Shown: positions 44,608 through 52,001 of the stretch, in pieces
Layout of the letters: each line of letters begins with the position of its first letter
Position numbering within the stretch: position 1 is the first letter of the stretch
IMG/VR virus record: IMGVR_UViG_3300027770_000027
Coordinates: 124,001-188,000 of that record
Direction: 5' to 3' (one strand)
Source of the DNA: a virus
Length of the DNA: 64,000 nucleotides
Notes under the pieces: model-generated
The model's database searches: none
What the model was told of the DNA's origin: nothing
Seen by the model: only the letters and a program-made list of their open reading frames with translations
Translations under genes and position numbers: made by a program

Positions 44608-44615
44608 TATTTAGT
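44608..44615 (-). promoter_or_regulatory. Late-type promoter box (ACTAAATA) embedding gp15 stop codon
   Basis: Six of eight bases match, 10 bases before the ATG at 44598. The TAA at 44611-44613 is the stop codon of gp15. Confidence 0.5.
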
Positions 44616-45858
44616 TCCAAACTAGAGTATTTCCGAATTCATCGACTATGTTTGCGTTGTCTTCTGTTAAAATAGATATTCCCAAATAATTTATAGGAAT
44701 CCCATTTACCACCGGAGAGGGTTCATATACCCAACCACTCCAAGAACTAATAGCGGGTCTCAGGCTACAAGTAGATAATTTGCCGTATCCGGCTTCATTT
44801 TCAACAATAATATCTATATATCCAAAATTAAGTGGTATTTGAGGTAGACTAAACTGTAGATGTTCATCCGTAATGGGGTTAAAACTAGAAAGCCTAACTG
44901 CATTAAATGGAGGATTGAATGAAGAAAGCTTGGGATATGCTGAAAATAAATCCCATGTCTGAATATTATCAAACATGGATGGATCACTTGCACTTAAATA
45001 TACATTACGTGGCTGAAATAAATATTTTCCATAAACGTCTAAGAAAACAGCAGACACTGGAAGAGTTGGAATAAGTGCATCATTATAATAAAGACAAGAT
45101 GGATATACAACTTTTGGATGAGGAATTGCTGATATAGATCGGGTATCAGTTTCTAAGGTTTTTAATAAACGGTCTCCTTCTCTGATATCCCCCAAAGCGG
45201 TAAAATCTGTGTTTATATAGTAGATTTTTTTATAAGGTTCATCAAATTTCTTAAAAATCCATCCCTTTATAGTAAAAGAGGTGTCTGCAGACAATTTAAA
45301 AGGAGCTCCAGCTGCTAATTCTTGTGGGTATGTGGGTGTTATGGTGCCGGACCAAGTAACTTCTGAGCGAATTTCAAACGGAGTGTCAGATTCTTTAAGA
45401 CCTGGAAATTTCCAAGAAATTACTACATATGGATCATTATATGGAATGATGTTAGATATAATCTGGTCCATATCTTCCTGATATTTTGCTATAATAGTCA
45501 TATTAACAGCAATGTTAACTGGAAGAGGTTGTGGTATTTTCTTTAAAAATATTTCCGGCACTTCTGGAGTGTTGAAAGGTATCATAAACCCTTCATTTTT
45601 ATTAAAAACCCTAGATTTGTCCCTAGTGATACTAGCAATGGATACAGCAATTGCTGGAACAGTGGGAGCACCTGGTCCTGGGGTGTTTAAAGTTTCAAAC
45701 ACACGCTGTTTAGGAGCATATACAAATGAAACTTTGGTGTCTGATGAAAGAATTTCATTATGATCTTTATCATACCTCTTGATAACAATGTCATTAAAAG
45801 CAGCTATGAACTGCTCTAGCATGGTCATTACTTCAAAATTGTATGTATAGTTCCTCAT
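44611..45858 (-). CDS. 15: Tail completion / sheath stabiliser gp15 with a C-terminal extension
   Basis: 415 residues; T4 gp15 has 272. The first ~215 residues match the T4 layout: FNDIVIKRYDKDHNEILSSD, KVSFVYAPKQRVFETLN, INIAVNMTIIAKYQEDMDQI-like spacing (VNIAVNMTIIAKYQEDMDQI), SNIIPYNDPYVVISWKFPG and FTIKGWIFKKFDEPYKKIYY. Gp15 caps the tail tube and sheath and joins the tail to the neck. Residues ~215-415 are an extra region absent from T4 (SAVFLDVYGKYLFQPRNVYL; NFGYIDIIVENEAGYGKLST) with Ig/IPT-like strand patterns. It lies next to neck and portal genes, supporting the call. Confidence 0.82.
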   Translation of the reverse strand: MRNYTYNFEVMTMLEQFIAAFNDIVIKRYDKDHNEILSSDTKVSFVYAPKQRVFETLNTPGPGAPTVPAIAVSIASITRDKSRVFNKNEGFMIPFNTPEVPEIFLKKIPQPLPVNIAVNMTIIAKYQEDMDQIISNIIPYNDPYVVISWKFPGLKESDTPFEIRSEVTWSGTITPTYPQELAAGAPFKLSADTSFTIKGWIFKKFDEPYKKIYYINTDFTALGDIREGDRLLKTLETDTRSISAIPHPKVVYPSCLYYNDALIPTLPVSAVFLDVYGKYLFQPRNVYLSASDPSMFDNIQTWDLFSAYPKLSSFNPPFNAVRLSSFNPITDEHLQFSLPQIPLNFGYIDIIVENEAGYGKLSTCSLRPAISSWSGWVYEPSPVVNGIPINYLGISILTEDNANIVDEFGNTLVWN

Positions 45859-45866
45859 CAGACAAG

Positions 45867-45874
45867 TATTTATG
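45867..45874 (-). promoter_or_regulatory. Late-type promoter box (CATAAATA)
   Basis: Seven of eight consensus bases, 9 bases before the gp15 ATG. It marks the switch from the helicase/replication run to the late neck run; both are on the minus strand. Confidence 0.6.
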
Positions 45875-45878
45875 GTAT

Positions 45879-47549
45879 TTACATAAATCGTTCTAGAAAA
45901 TACTTAGGAAGATATTTTTTATTAGTAGTTATCGCTTTTACAGCAGCTCCATCTAAAATATAAGTCACTGCATGATCTTCTTTTGATCGAGTACACCTTC
46001 CACTCATTTGAATAAGACTGTCTAACATCTTCATACCATAATAATGAGGATTTTTGTCAAATTGTTTTTTAATTCTTTTAGAACCTAGCGGTAGATAAGG
46101 AGCTTTGATAATAATTTGAAACCTTCCCAAGTCATCATCTAAACTAACTCCAGTGTCTAACGAAGGGCTTACCAGAATAGTATCTTCTTCTATTCTTTTT
46201 TTATGAATTGCAATAATATCTTCATTACTTGAACCCACTTCTCTAAATAAAAATCTTAAATTTTGTCTCGTCTTTTGTTTTAACTTTTCTGTGATACTGT
46301 TGGTATGGGTATGAATTAGTCCCTTTTCTCCTTTATGCATTTCACATATCTTCAAAGCCATGTCAATTACCTTAGGAAGAGTTGATTCTATGGTTTTAAA
46401 TGACAGACTATACTTGCTTGAAACGTATATAGGAGACTTAGAAGAAGGAAAGGTTGAATCTATATCTATAAATGAATATTCATTATTTGAGATACCCAAA
46501 CTCTTTGCATATTCTTCTACATTACTAATAGTAGCCGACATCATGAGAATATGGTTAGCATTTCCGAAAATAGTCTGTGCTAATGGTTTAATGTCGTAAG
46601 GCACAAAAGTTACTTCTTTGTTATCCTTATACTCCACAAGATATTGACACTCTTGCCAGTTTAGAACGGCGTCCATGATTGAATTATACAAACTAGTGAG
46701 TTTACCCAAGCGCTGTTGCTGTTTAAAAAGTAAACTGTCAAACCCACTTCCTTTGTTTGATATCAAAGTTAACTTGTGTCTCAATTCTTGCATCTGTTCT
46801 TTGACTTGCAGAAATATATCTTGCAACCACATTCCGGCTTCCTCCGCATCGTCTGAAATAATTTTCTTGAATACAATTTCTTCTGCTGTTAATTGAGCAT
46901 AGTTTAATGTAATTGAATACTGCCCTACAATTTCACTTTCAATCTTGTCTGCTTCATCAAAGATTAAATATTGGCGTTTCATCAAAAATGTCGGCATATT
47001 AAAATACGCTCGATAATTTAAGACTGGATCTGAAGACATCAATGCATTTTTGCGGATCTTATAATAAGGACATCTATCTTCTGCAAAACATTCTTGTTTT
47101 AATTTAGGACTAAACAAACAAGGAGCAAAATCAACAGTAACGTTAGGATCCACTGCACAAGTGTAATTATTTTTACCCTTGGGTGCAATTTGATCTGTAA
47201 ACAATTCTGTATACTGATTTTGTAATGATTTTGTGACTGTTAAAATTGCGGACCCGTATGATGATTCTGATAGGAAAGTTTCTTTGTGTAAGTAATTTCC
47301 TTGATTATCTTTTTTAAAAGCTTCATACGATTCTAACAATCGCTGTCTATTAGAATCAATACCTCTTGATGATCTTGCCAATGTAGTTGCTATGTGTGAT
47401 TTGCCAGATCCTGTAGGAAGTCTGGCTATTACATATTTTTTACCGCTTTGAAACTCTTTTTGAATAAATTTAAGAGCTTCTATTTGTTGTGGTCGTGGAC
47501 TATCTTGTCCAGGGAAATAATCAATTACGTTTTGTGTATTTGTCTTCAA
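45879..47549 (-). CDS. DinG/XPD-like superfamily 2 DNA helicase with putative Fe-S cluster
   Basis: 556 residues, with no ATG near the N-terminus; the likely start is TTG at 47549, which overlaps the upstream gene by 29 bases. Motif I is PTGSGKS (45-51), motif II is DEAD (198-201, within YLIFDEADKIE), and motif VI is MSGRCTRSKED. Four cysteines (131, 144, 154, 160) lie between motifs I and II, in the position of the 4Fe-4S cluster of XPD and DinG enzymes. Such helicases unwind 5'-3' and resolve forks, R-loops or damaged DNA. T4's own helicases (gp41, Dda, UvsW) lack this Fe-S domain, so this is an addition to the T4 set. Confidence 0.82.
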   Translation of the reverse strand: MKTNTQNVIDYFPGQDSPRPQQIEALKFIQKEFQSGKKYVIARLPTGSGKSHIATTLARSSRGIDSNRQRLLESYEAFKKDNQGNYLHKETFLSESSYGSAILTVTKSLQNQYTELFTDQIAPKGKNNYTCAVDPNVTVDFAPCLFSPKLKQECFAEDRCPYYKIRKNALMSSDPVLNYRAYFNMPTFLMKRQYLIFDEADKIESEIVGQYSITLNYAQLTAEEIVFKKIISDDAEEAGMWLQDIFLQVKEQMQELRHKLTLISNKGSGFDSLLFKQQQRLGKLTSLYNSIMDAVLNWQECQYLVEYKDNKEVTFVPYDIKPLAQTIFGNANHILMMSATISNVEEYAKSLGISNNEYSFIDIDSTFPSSKSPIYVSSKYSLSFKTIESTLPKVIDMALKICEMHKGEKGLIHTHTNSITEKLKQKTRQNLRFLFREVGSSNEDIIAIHKKRIEEDTILVSPSLDTGVSLDDDLGRFQIIIKAPYLPLGSKRIKKQFDKNPHYYGMKMLDSLIQMSGRCTRSKEDHAVTYILDGAAVKAITTNKKYLPKYFLERFM

Positions 47550-47778
47550 GCTTCTTTAGTATATCGAAATTTAAAACTTTTTGCACGCAGGAACATGGGA
47601 TGTGTGTAAAATTTTGATGATCCCTGCCAACAAATTTACGACCGTAACATTTATTACAGCTATTCTTTGGAAGTTTGGTGACCGGTAGATATCCAGGACC
47701 GAGAATAAATAAATCCGCAATTAAAACTTGCTGGATAGTTCCCGCAAAAACATTAAAAACATTGGTGGTTTCATTCAT
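47521..47778 (-). CDS. Small zinc-ribbon-like protein
   Basis: 85 residues. The C-terminal half has CNKCYGRKFVGRDHQNF and PCSCVQKVLNF; the CxxCxGR...CxC pattern resembles DnaJ-type or phage zinc ribbons, though only one knuckle pair is present. The N-terminal half is hydrophobic and slightly beta (IQQVLIADLFILGPGYLPVT). It overlaps the helicase start by 29 bases and the upstream gene by 8 bases, implying translational coupling. A nucleic-acid-binding or transcription-regulating role is plausible, not shown. Confidence 0.55.
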   Translation of the reverse strand: MNETTNVFNVFAGTIQQVLIADLFILGPGYLPVTKLPKNSCNKCYGRKFVGRDHQNFTHIPCSCVQKVLNFDILKKLEDKYTKRN

Positions 47779-48127
47779 GGGTATTAATAGTTAAAATGGT
47801 GTCCCAATATTTATTTTTGACTCCAATTACTGGGTATACTTTTAGGTAATTTTCTATTTCTGGCGCTAATTTTGCGAGTGTCTTAATCCTGTAGTCAAAA
47901 TATACTAGATTGTCTTCATTATGAGACTCTGTAGCATATGGAATGGGTATTTCTACCTTGTCTCCTTCTTTCTTAAGAGTGTTTAAAATGAAAGTAAGAT
48001 AAAAATTCTTTTGATAAAAAAGAATGAGTTTACCTTGCTTAAAAATTTTATTATTAATCTCTAAGGAAATGGTTTTTTGCAAAAGATATTTACATATTTC
48101 TTCTAAATTTGAGCCGTTAATGTTCAT
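47771..48127 (-). CDS. Hypothetical protein
   Basis: 118 residues, unrecognised. Alternating helical and beta segments (NLEEICKYLLQKTISLEIN, KLILFYQKNFYLTFILNTL, VYFDYRIKTLAKLAPEI). It is coupled to its neighbours: its ATG shares a base with the stop codon of the DUF2693-like gene (TAATG), and its end overlaps the next start by 8 bases. It may be a component of the same replication/translation cassette. Confidence 0.55.
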   Translation of the reverse strand: MNINGSNLEEICKYLLQKTISLEINNKIFKQGKLILFYQKNFYLTFILNTLKKEGDKVEIPIPYATESHNEDNLVYFDYRIKTLAKLAPEIENYLKVYPVIGVKNKYWDTILTINTHE

Positions 48128-48510
48128 TAGGTGTTCATGAAAGCAGCTTTTTGTTCACTGCTCATCTTTGATAAGACATCATTGTAGTACTCCCAGAAAT
48201 CCTCAATTGGAGTTGACGGAATTAATTTGATTACTTCTGTAGAATCTGCCGGAATGGCTCTCCAATTCTGCATAAACATATCAAAAACTACAACTAAATT
48301 ATAATTGTTTGGATTGTATGGTGGTTTTCCAGCAGGTGCATTAAAATTAAAAATTTTACGACCCAATTCTGAATCCAAAATTGCTGGATTGAGAGATGCT
48401 AACATACGCCTGGTAGCAGGTTTTCCGGCTACTGGATTTTTTCTAGTAAATTTTAATTCTACAACATTATTTTCTAACAATTGTTGTAAACCAGCAGATG
48501 AAAGTCCCAT
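48127..48510 (-). CDS. SH3-barrel protein, DUF2693-like
   Basis: 127 residues from the ATG at 48510, two bases from the stop of the co-chaperonin. An upstream in-frame ATG (48558) lies inside that gene and is considered less likely. Pattern: LQQLLENNVVELKFTRKNP, then TRRMLASLNP, then a second half VVVFDMFMQNWRAIPADST. This resembles phage DUF2693/SH3-barrel proteins (L..V..V.F.K..G..R.M.....; V.D...W.R.). Its function is unknown. The C-terminal helix (DFWEYYNDVLSKMSSEQKA) is extra. Confidence 0.5.
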   Translation of the reverse strand: MGLSSAGLQQLLENNVVELKFTRKNPVAGKPATRRMLASLNPAILDSELGRKIFNFNAPAGKPPYNPNNYNLVVVFDMFMQNWRAIPADSTEVIKLIPSTPIEDFWEYYNDVLSKMSSEQKAAFMNT

Positions 48511-48511
48511 G

Positions 48512-48901
48512 TTATTCGATTGGTTTATAGTCACAAACTCCAAAAATTCGATCTTCATTTAAGAAGGCAACATTACTTAAACCATTGATAGAATTTACCT
48601 TCAATCCTCGATCATTCGGAAACACTACATGATCTCCTTCTTTGACAATTTTACAATCAGGTCCGGCAAGGATGACCTTACCAACTCGCCAAGTGTGTTC
48701 TACTGCATTAATAGGAATCCACAAGCTTCCGCGTCGGATTTCTGTTCCAGACTCATTAATATCCGCATACTGAATCATTAAAATATTGTCTAATACTTTT
48801 GTGATATTCCAGTCATCCAATTCATAGCTCTTTCCCTGATAGTGTTCAATTTGAATTTTACCACCAATGCGGTCTTGTAGGTTTGTGGGTCTGTCTATCA
48901 T
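48512..48901 (-). CDS. GroES-like co-chaperonin (gp31-type)
   Basis: 129 residues. The family core is present: ILMIQYADINESGTEIRRGS, LWIPINAVEHTWRVGKVILAG, IVKEGDHVVFPNDRGLKV, then the end LNEDRIFGVCDYKPIE. The GroES beta-barrel signature (V..GKV...G.......GD.V.F....G) is clear. T4 encodes gp31, which replaces GroES so that GroEL can fold the large gp23 subunit; by analogy this protein would serve the capsid protein encoded at 35984-37456. The extra N-terminal ~35 residues are unrecognised. A TTAAATAA sequence lies about 8 bases upstream of the ATG. Confidence 0.78.
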   Translation of the reverse strand: MIDRPTNLQDRIGGKIQIEHYQGKSYELDDWNITKVLDNILMIQYADINESGTEIRRGSLWIPINAVEHTWRVGKVILAGPDCKIVKEGDHVVFPNDRGLKVNSINGLSNVAFLNEDRIFGVCDYKPIE

Positions 48902-48905
48902 ATTT

Positions 48906-49301
48906 TTATTTAAGTGATTTGTTTAATTGTTCAAGTGTTGAATTATAGAGATTAATTTCTCTTTGAGATAATTCCATGTTATTAGCAATAATATTTGCAT
49001 CCGAATCTTCTTCTTTTGATTTAGAAGAAGCTTTTTTAATGTAAGATAATTTACAACTTATTTTAGGCAAAAGAGTTTTGTAAAATTTACCAGCCAAAAA
49101 ATTTTCTTTAGACAATGGAGTTTTATACACCCATCTATTAAAAGTAACATTTACTATTTGAGCTAAAGAATTATCTGCCATAGATAACCATCTATTGGTA
49201 ATAAAAATAGATGGTATACTATGTTCTTCTGGGATCTTAGAAGACTTCTTAAGAATCCAATTTAAATAAGGAAACAGATCATCTTTATATTGAGGTTTCA
49301 T
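48906..49301 (-). CDS. Possible clamp-loader small subunit (gp62-like)
   Basis: 131 residues from the ATG at 49301, which shares a base with the upstream stop (TAATG); a longer frame would need a TTG. The pattern DLFPYLNWILKKSSKIP, SIFITNRWLSMADNSLAQIV and KFYKTLLPKISCKLSYIKKA is similar in spacing to gp62 proteins of marine T4-like phages (FxFLNxIxxKK, NRxLS, FxYxxIxxxxRFxxWxK). The C-terminal NNMELSQREINLYNSTLEQL is a helix. The gp44 partner is 15 kb away in this genome, whereas T4 has 44-62 adjacent. Evidence is weak. Confidence 0.35.
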   Translation of the reverse strand: MKPQYKDDLFPYLNWILKKSSKIPEEHSIPSIFITNRWLSMADNSLAQIVNVTFNRWVYKTPLSKENFLAGKFYKTLLPKISCKLSYIKKASSKSKEEDSDANIIANNMELSQREINLYNSTLEQLNKSLK

Positions 49302-49894
49302 TAAATGACTTTGGTGGTGGCTGTGAAACAATCTTGGATAATTTCATAAAAGATATCATCAATCTTATAAGCCAATTTTTCGACCAAGTCATCTGTAAGA
49401 TAAAGAGAGAATGCAAAACTAGGAGCTCTGCTTCCTGCACTGATATTAATTCCAAAATGTCCCAGAGCAACTGTATCTGTAACCTTAGTAATGCTTACAC
49501 TGGCTTTGCCCCAGTCTTCTTTACCATCTTCACCCATGCCCTTTTTACGAAGCATCAGATCATCTCCGTTTACTTCAACATCATAAAGTCCAAAAATATC
49601 TGTTCTAAAAAGATTAGCAATTTCTTGAACAAATAATCTTTGAAAGAAGACCGCTCCAATCGGATTCATATTAGGAATCTCCCAACATACACTTAGAGCA
49701 TCGTCTGAGTATATAAAATCATTTGATAGCTTATCTTCAAGATCAATTAAATTATCTTTAACATCCATATTGCCTCGTGTAATATAGGCAACTCCAAGTG
49801 GATTATATTCCTTGCGAAAAATTTGATATCCAAAACGATTGTGGATTAAAGATCCGTCATAGTCTTCATCATTATAAATTCTTGATCTGCTCAT
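49301..49894 (-). CDS. DUF366-like protein
   Basis: 197 residues from the ATG at 49894; a GTG further upstream (49954) lies within the glycosyltransferase gene and is rejected. The pattern is YDGSLIHNRFGYQIF, then YITRGNMDVKDNLIDLEDKL, YSDDALSVCWEIPN, and FFQRLFVQEIANLF. It matches my recollection of the DUF366 family of archaea and a few phages (YDGS..., G.MDV...LIDLED......SDDALH, ...QR), whose function is unknown. It lies with gat and queC two genes away, and an involvement in 7-deazaguanine modification is inferred only from that clustering. Confidence 0.5.
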   Translation of the reverse strand: MSRSRIYNDEDYDGSLIHNRFGYQIFRKEYNPLGVAYITRGNMDVKDNLIDLEDKLSNDFIYSDDALSVCWEIPNMNPIGAVFFQRLFVQEIANLFRTDIFGLYDVEVNGDDLMLRKKGMGEDGKEDWGKASVSITKVTDTVALGHFGINISAGSRAPSFAFSLYLTDDLVEKLAYKIDDIFYEIIQDCFTATTKVI

Positions 49895-49919
49895 AAATAT
49901 ATGATAGCTGTTAACTAGC

Positions 49920-50603
49920 TTAAGTCCCGAATTTTTTTGAGAAGAGTTTTGCACTGTCCATCCAGTCTGGGGTGTTCATACTGTCTCCCAGCCCATGATG
50001 AACTACTCGAATAGGCAATACCCCCATTTTGACCTTTTTGGCGTTGCAGTCTAAACAAAAAGCCAAATCATAGTGGTGAAAATTAAAATCTTTATCAAAT
50101 TTAGCACCTTTAGTAGTCACTGCTTCTACATCAATTGCTAAGAACAAACCATCTAATACCAGAGCTCTAGAATTTGTGGGCCCGAATACAGTTGTCCACA
50201 CTCTACTATCCGCCGCATGGGCAACTTCTCCTACATGAGTAGGTCTTTCAGACATCAAATGCCACGCAGGAGCTTTGGAGAGATTGATAGATTTGGCACC
50301 AGCCAAACCAGTGACTTCATAAGGAGAATTTTGTAATTTGTCTACTAAAAGCAAATCTTCCAATTCAACATCATCATGTACAAAAAGTAAAATACTTTTC
50401 TTGTGTTTTGGATCTTCTAAAAAAGTATTGTAAAGTTTGGACAAACCTTCTTTATTATCCTTTACAATAACAAAATCAAAAACTCCTTTACGAAACAAAT
50501 CGTTGGAGTCATATTGACGCTGTAAGGATTTAAAAATTGGCCTGTTTTCAAATTCTTTGATGTCTTTTGCTTGAGTTGCAATTACTGCAGTTACTTTTTT
50601 CAT
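49920..50603 (-). CDS. GT-A-like glycosyltransferase (family 2-like)
   Basis: 227 residues. The N-terminus is a Rossmann-like start (MKKVTAVIATQAKDIKEF), with a HDDVEL acidic motif (the DxD equivalent) at ~105-110, ILLFVHDDVELEDLLLVDKL around it, and a later GTs2-like end (HYDLAFCLDCNAKKVKMG, PIRVVHHGLGDS). This matches small stand-alone glycosyltransferases such as Glyco_tranf_2_5. The start overlaps the stop of the amidotransferase (ATGA), so the two are co-translated. The acceptor is unknown: it could be DNA (modified base), the virion, or the host surface. Confidence 0.65.
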   Translation of the reverse strand: MKKVTAVIATQAKDIKEFENRPIFKSLQRQYDSNDLFRKGVFDFVIVKDNKEGLSKLYNTFLEDPKHKKSILLFVHDDVELEDLLLVDKLQNSPYEVTGLAGAKSINLSKAPAWHLMSERPTHVGEVAHAADSRVWTTVFGPTNSRALVLDGLFLAIDVEAVTTKGAKFDKDFNFHHYDLAFCLDCNAKKVKMGVLPIRVVHHGLGDSMNTPDWMDSAKLFSKKFGT

Positions 50604-51238
50604 ATAAAATAAGGACTTTCGTAAGAAAATGTTCCTTCTTTTGAGAAAGAACCTTCTTTTAATTTAAACCAAATTCCATCTTCTTCAACGCATGTAGAAT
50701 CTTGAAACTGAGAAGACGAAAAAGAATCTTTATCCATCCACAATGAACTACCCGCCTTGACCACATACACCTCTCCGTCCCACACAATCCAACTGGTAAG
50801 TAATCCTTGATAGTTGGAATATGTTTTTGATATACTGTAATTTTTAATTAAATCATGGGGTATCATTTGGGAGTCCACCTCAAATGGAGGATTACTATTA
50901 ATTTCTTCAAAATTTGTTATAATACCATTGTGAGCTACAAAACAACCATCCTGGTCAAATGGGTGAGTTGTTTTGTCACTCCATTTAGTTTCTGTACTAT
51001 TAGTGGGTGCTCTGGAATGAAAAAGAAAATAATCGTAAGGTTGATTACTCAATGCTAACTTATATTGATAATTTTCAAAATCTGTATCTGTCAGGTGTCC
51101 TGGCAGTTTGTGTATAAAATATGATTTTGAGTTTCTACAAACCGCCATGAACCCCGTAGAATAACTACCTCGATGTAAATTTAATTTGTAAAGATTAAAT
51201 GCTTTTTCAAAATTTGAACTGCCTGCAATTCCACACAT
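50600..51238 (-). CDS. Class II glutamine amidotransferase (Gat, QueC partner)
   Basis: 212 residues starting at the ATG of MCGIAGSSNF, which gives the obligatory Cys2 nucleophile after Met removal; a longer frame would hide it inside queC. Class II (Ntn) landmarks: HRGSYSTGFMAV, FLFHSRAPTNS, and CFVAHNGIITNFEEINSN. The domain supplies ammonia from glutamine. In archaea and in some phages it is fused to QueC as Gat-QueC, which turns preQ0 into the amidine base of archaeosine-type DNA modification. Here gat lies 4 bases downstream of queC as a separate protein. The C-terminus (SWIVWDGEVYVVKAGSSLW) is otherwise unremarkable. Confidence 0.85.
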   Translation of the reverse strand: MCGIAGSSNFEKAFNLYKLNLHRGSYSTGFMAVCRNSKSYFIHKLPGHLTDTDFENYQYKLALSNQPYDYFLFHSRAPTNSTETKWSDKTTHPFDQDGCFVAHNGIITNFEEINSNPPFEVDSQMIPHDLIKNYSISKTYSNYQGLLTSWIVWDGEVYVVKAGSSLWMDKDSFSSSQFQDSTCVEEDGIWFKLKEGSFSKEGTFSYESPYFI

Positions 51239-51242
51239 GATA

Positions 51243-51983
51243 TTATAATACTGTGCAATTATATTTTTGCCAATCAATGATTCGCGAATATTGTAGAGGA
51301 TCTACCTTTTTAAGTTGGATCCAGCCTGCCAATCTTGCTGAACAACTTGGACATTCTCCACATGACTTTTCGTGTTCGGTATAGCAAGTACGAGTTTGTG
51401 TAAAATCTACACCCAATTCAATTCCATATTCTATAATTTCTTTTTTTGTTTTATCAATTAAAGGTGCTTTAATTTCTATTTGTTTGCGCCTGTTCAAAGA
51501 AAGAATAGTATTTAACCGGTTCCTAAATCCTGGTGTACAATCCCAGAACCCAGAAGTATCATCTGCTTTGGCAGCTCCGTATAGAACATGTTCTGCTCCT
51601 ACACTTTCTGCCATACCAATTGCCAAAGACAAAAATATCATATTTCTATTGGGAACGTATGCAGTATTTTGTGGATCTCCGATAACCTCTTTCATTTTAG
51701 GAACATCTACGTCATCTCTTGTCAAGGCTGAATCAAATTTTAAAAATTTTAAAGCTAATGGAAATCTACTATACTTTATTTTTTCAGCATGTTTTGATTT
51801 AAAAATAATATTTGTAATATAATCCTCTGCTCTGGTTAATTCACTGATATTTCTTTGTCCGTAATCTATACCTAAAGCATATACTTGTTCATAATTTGTC
51901 AATGCATGATGCAAAACAACTGTGCTATCCATGCCACCACTGTATAAAACAACACAAGACTTCGGAGAAAACGATGTATCCAT
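51243..51983 (-). CDS. queC: QueC-like 7-cyano-7-deazaguanine (preQ0) synthetase
   Basis: 246 residues from the ATG at 51983. The PP-loop is SGGMDS (15-20) after CVVLY. Later landmarks are AYVPNRNMIFLSLAIGMAES, and the zinc site CYTEHEKSCGECPSCSARL. QueC converts 7-carboxy-7-deazaguanine (CDG) and ammonia to preQ0 with ATP; as a Gat-QueC pair the same fold can act on preQ0 to form the amidine-bearing G+ base. The start is separated from the divergent plus-strand gene by only 18 bases. QueD, QueE, FolE and a DpdA-type transglycosylase, also needed, are not in this window. Confidence 0.88.
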   Translation of the reverse strand: MDTSFSPKSCVVLYSGGMDSTVVLHHALTNYEQVYALGIDYGQRNISELTRAEDYITNIIFKSKHAEKIKYSRFPLALKFLKFDSALTRDDVDVPKMKEVIGDPQNTAYVPNRNMIFLSLAIGMAESVGAEHVLYGAAKADDTSGFWDCTPGFRNRLNTILSLNRRKQIEIKAPLIDKTKKEIIEYGIELGVDFTQTRTCYTEHEKSCGECPSCSARLAGWIQLKKVDPLQYSRIIDWQKYNCTVL

Positions 51984-51985
51984 AT

Positions 51986-51993
51986 GGTAAATA
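51986..51993 (+). promoter_or_regulatory. Late-type promoter box on plus strand (GGTAAATA)
   Basis: Six of eight consensus bases, 8 bases before the ATG at 52002; +1 predicted about 3 bases before it. It overlaps the upstream region of queC, so the two genes must use distinct start sites in an 18-base gap. Confidence 0.4.
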
Positions 51994-52001
51994 TAGTATA
52001 A

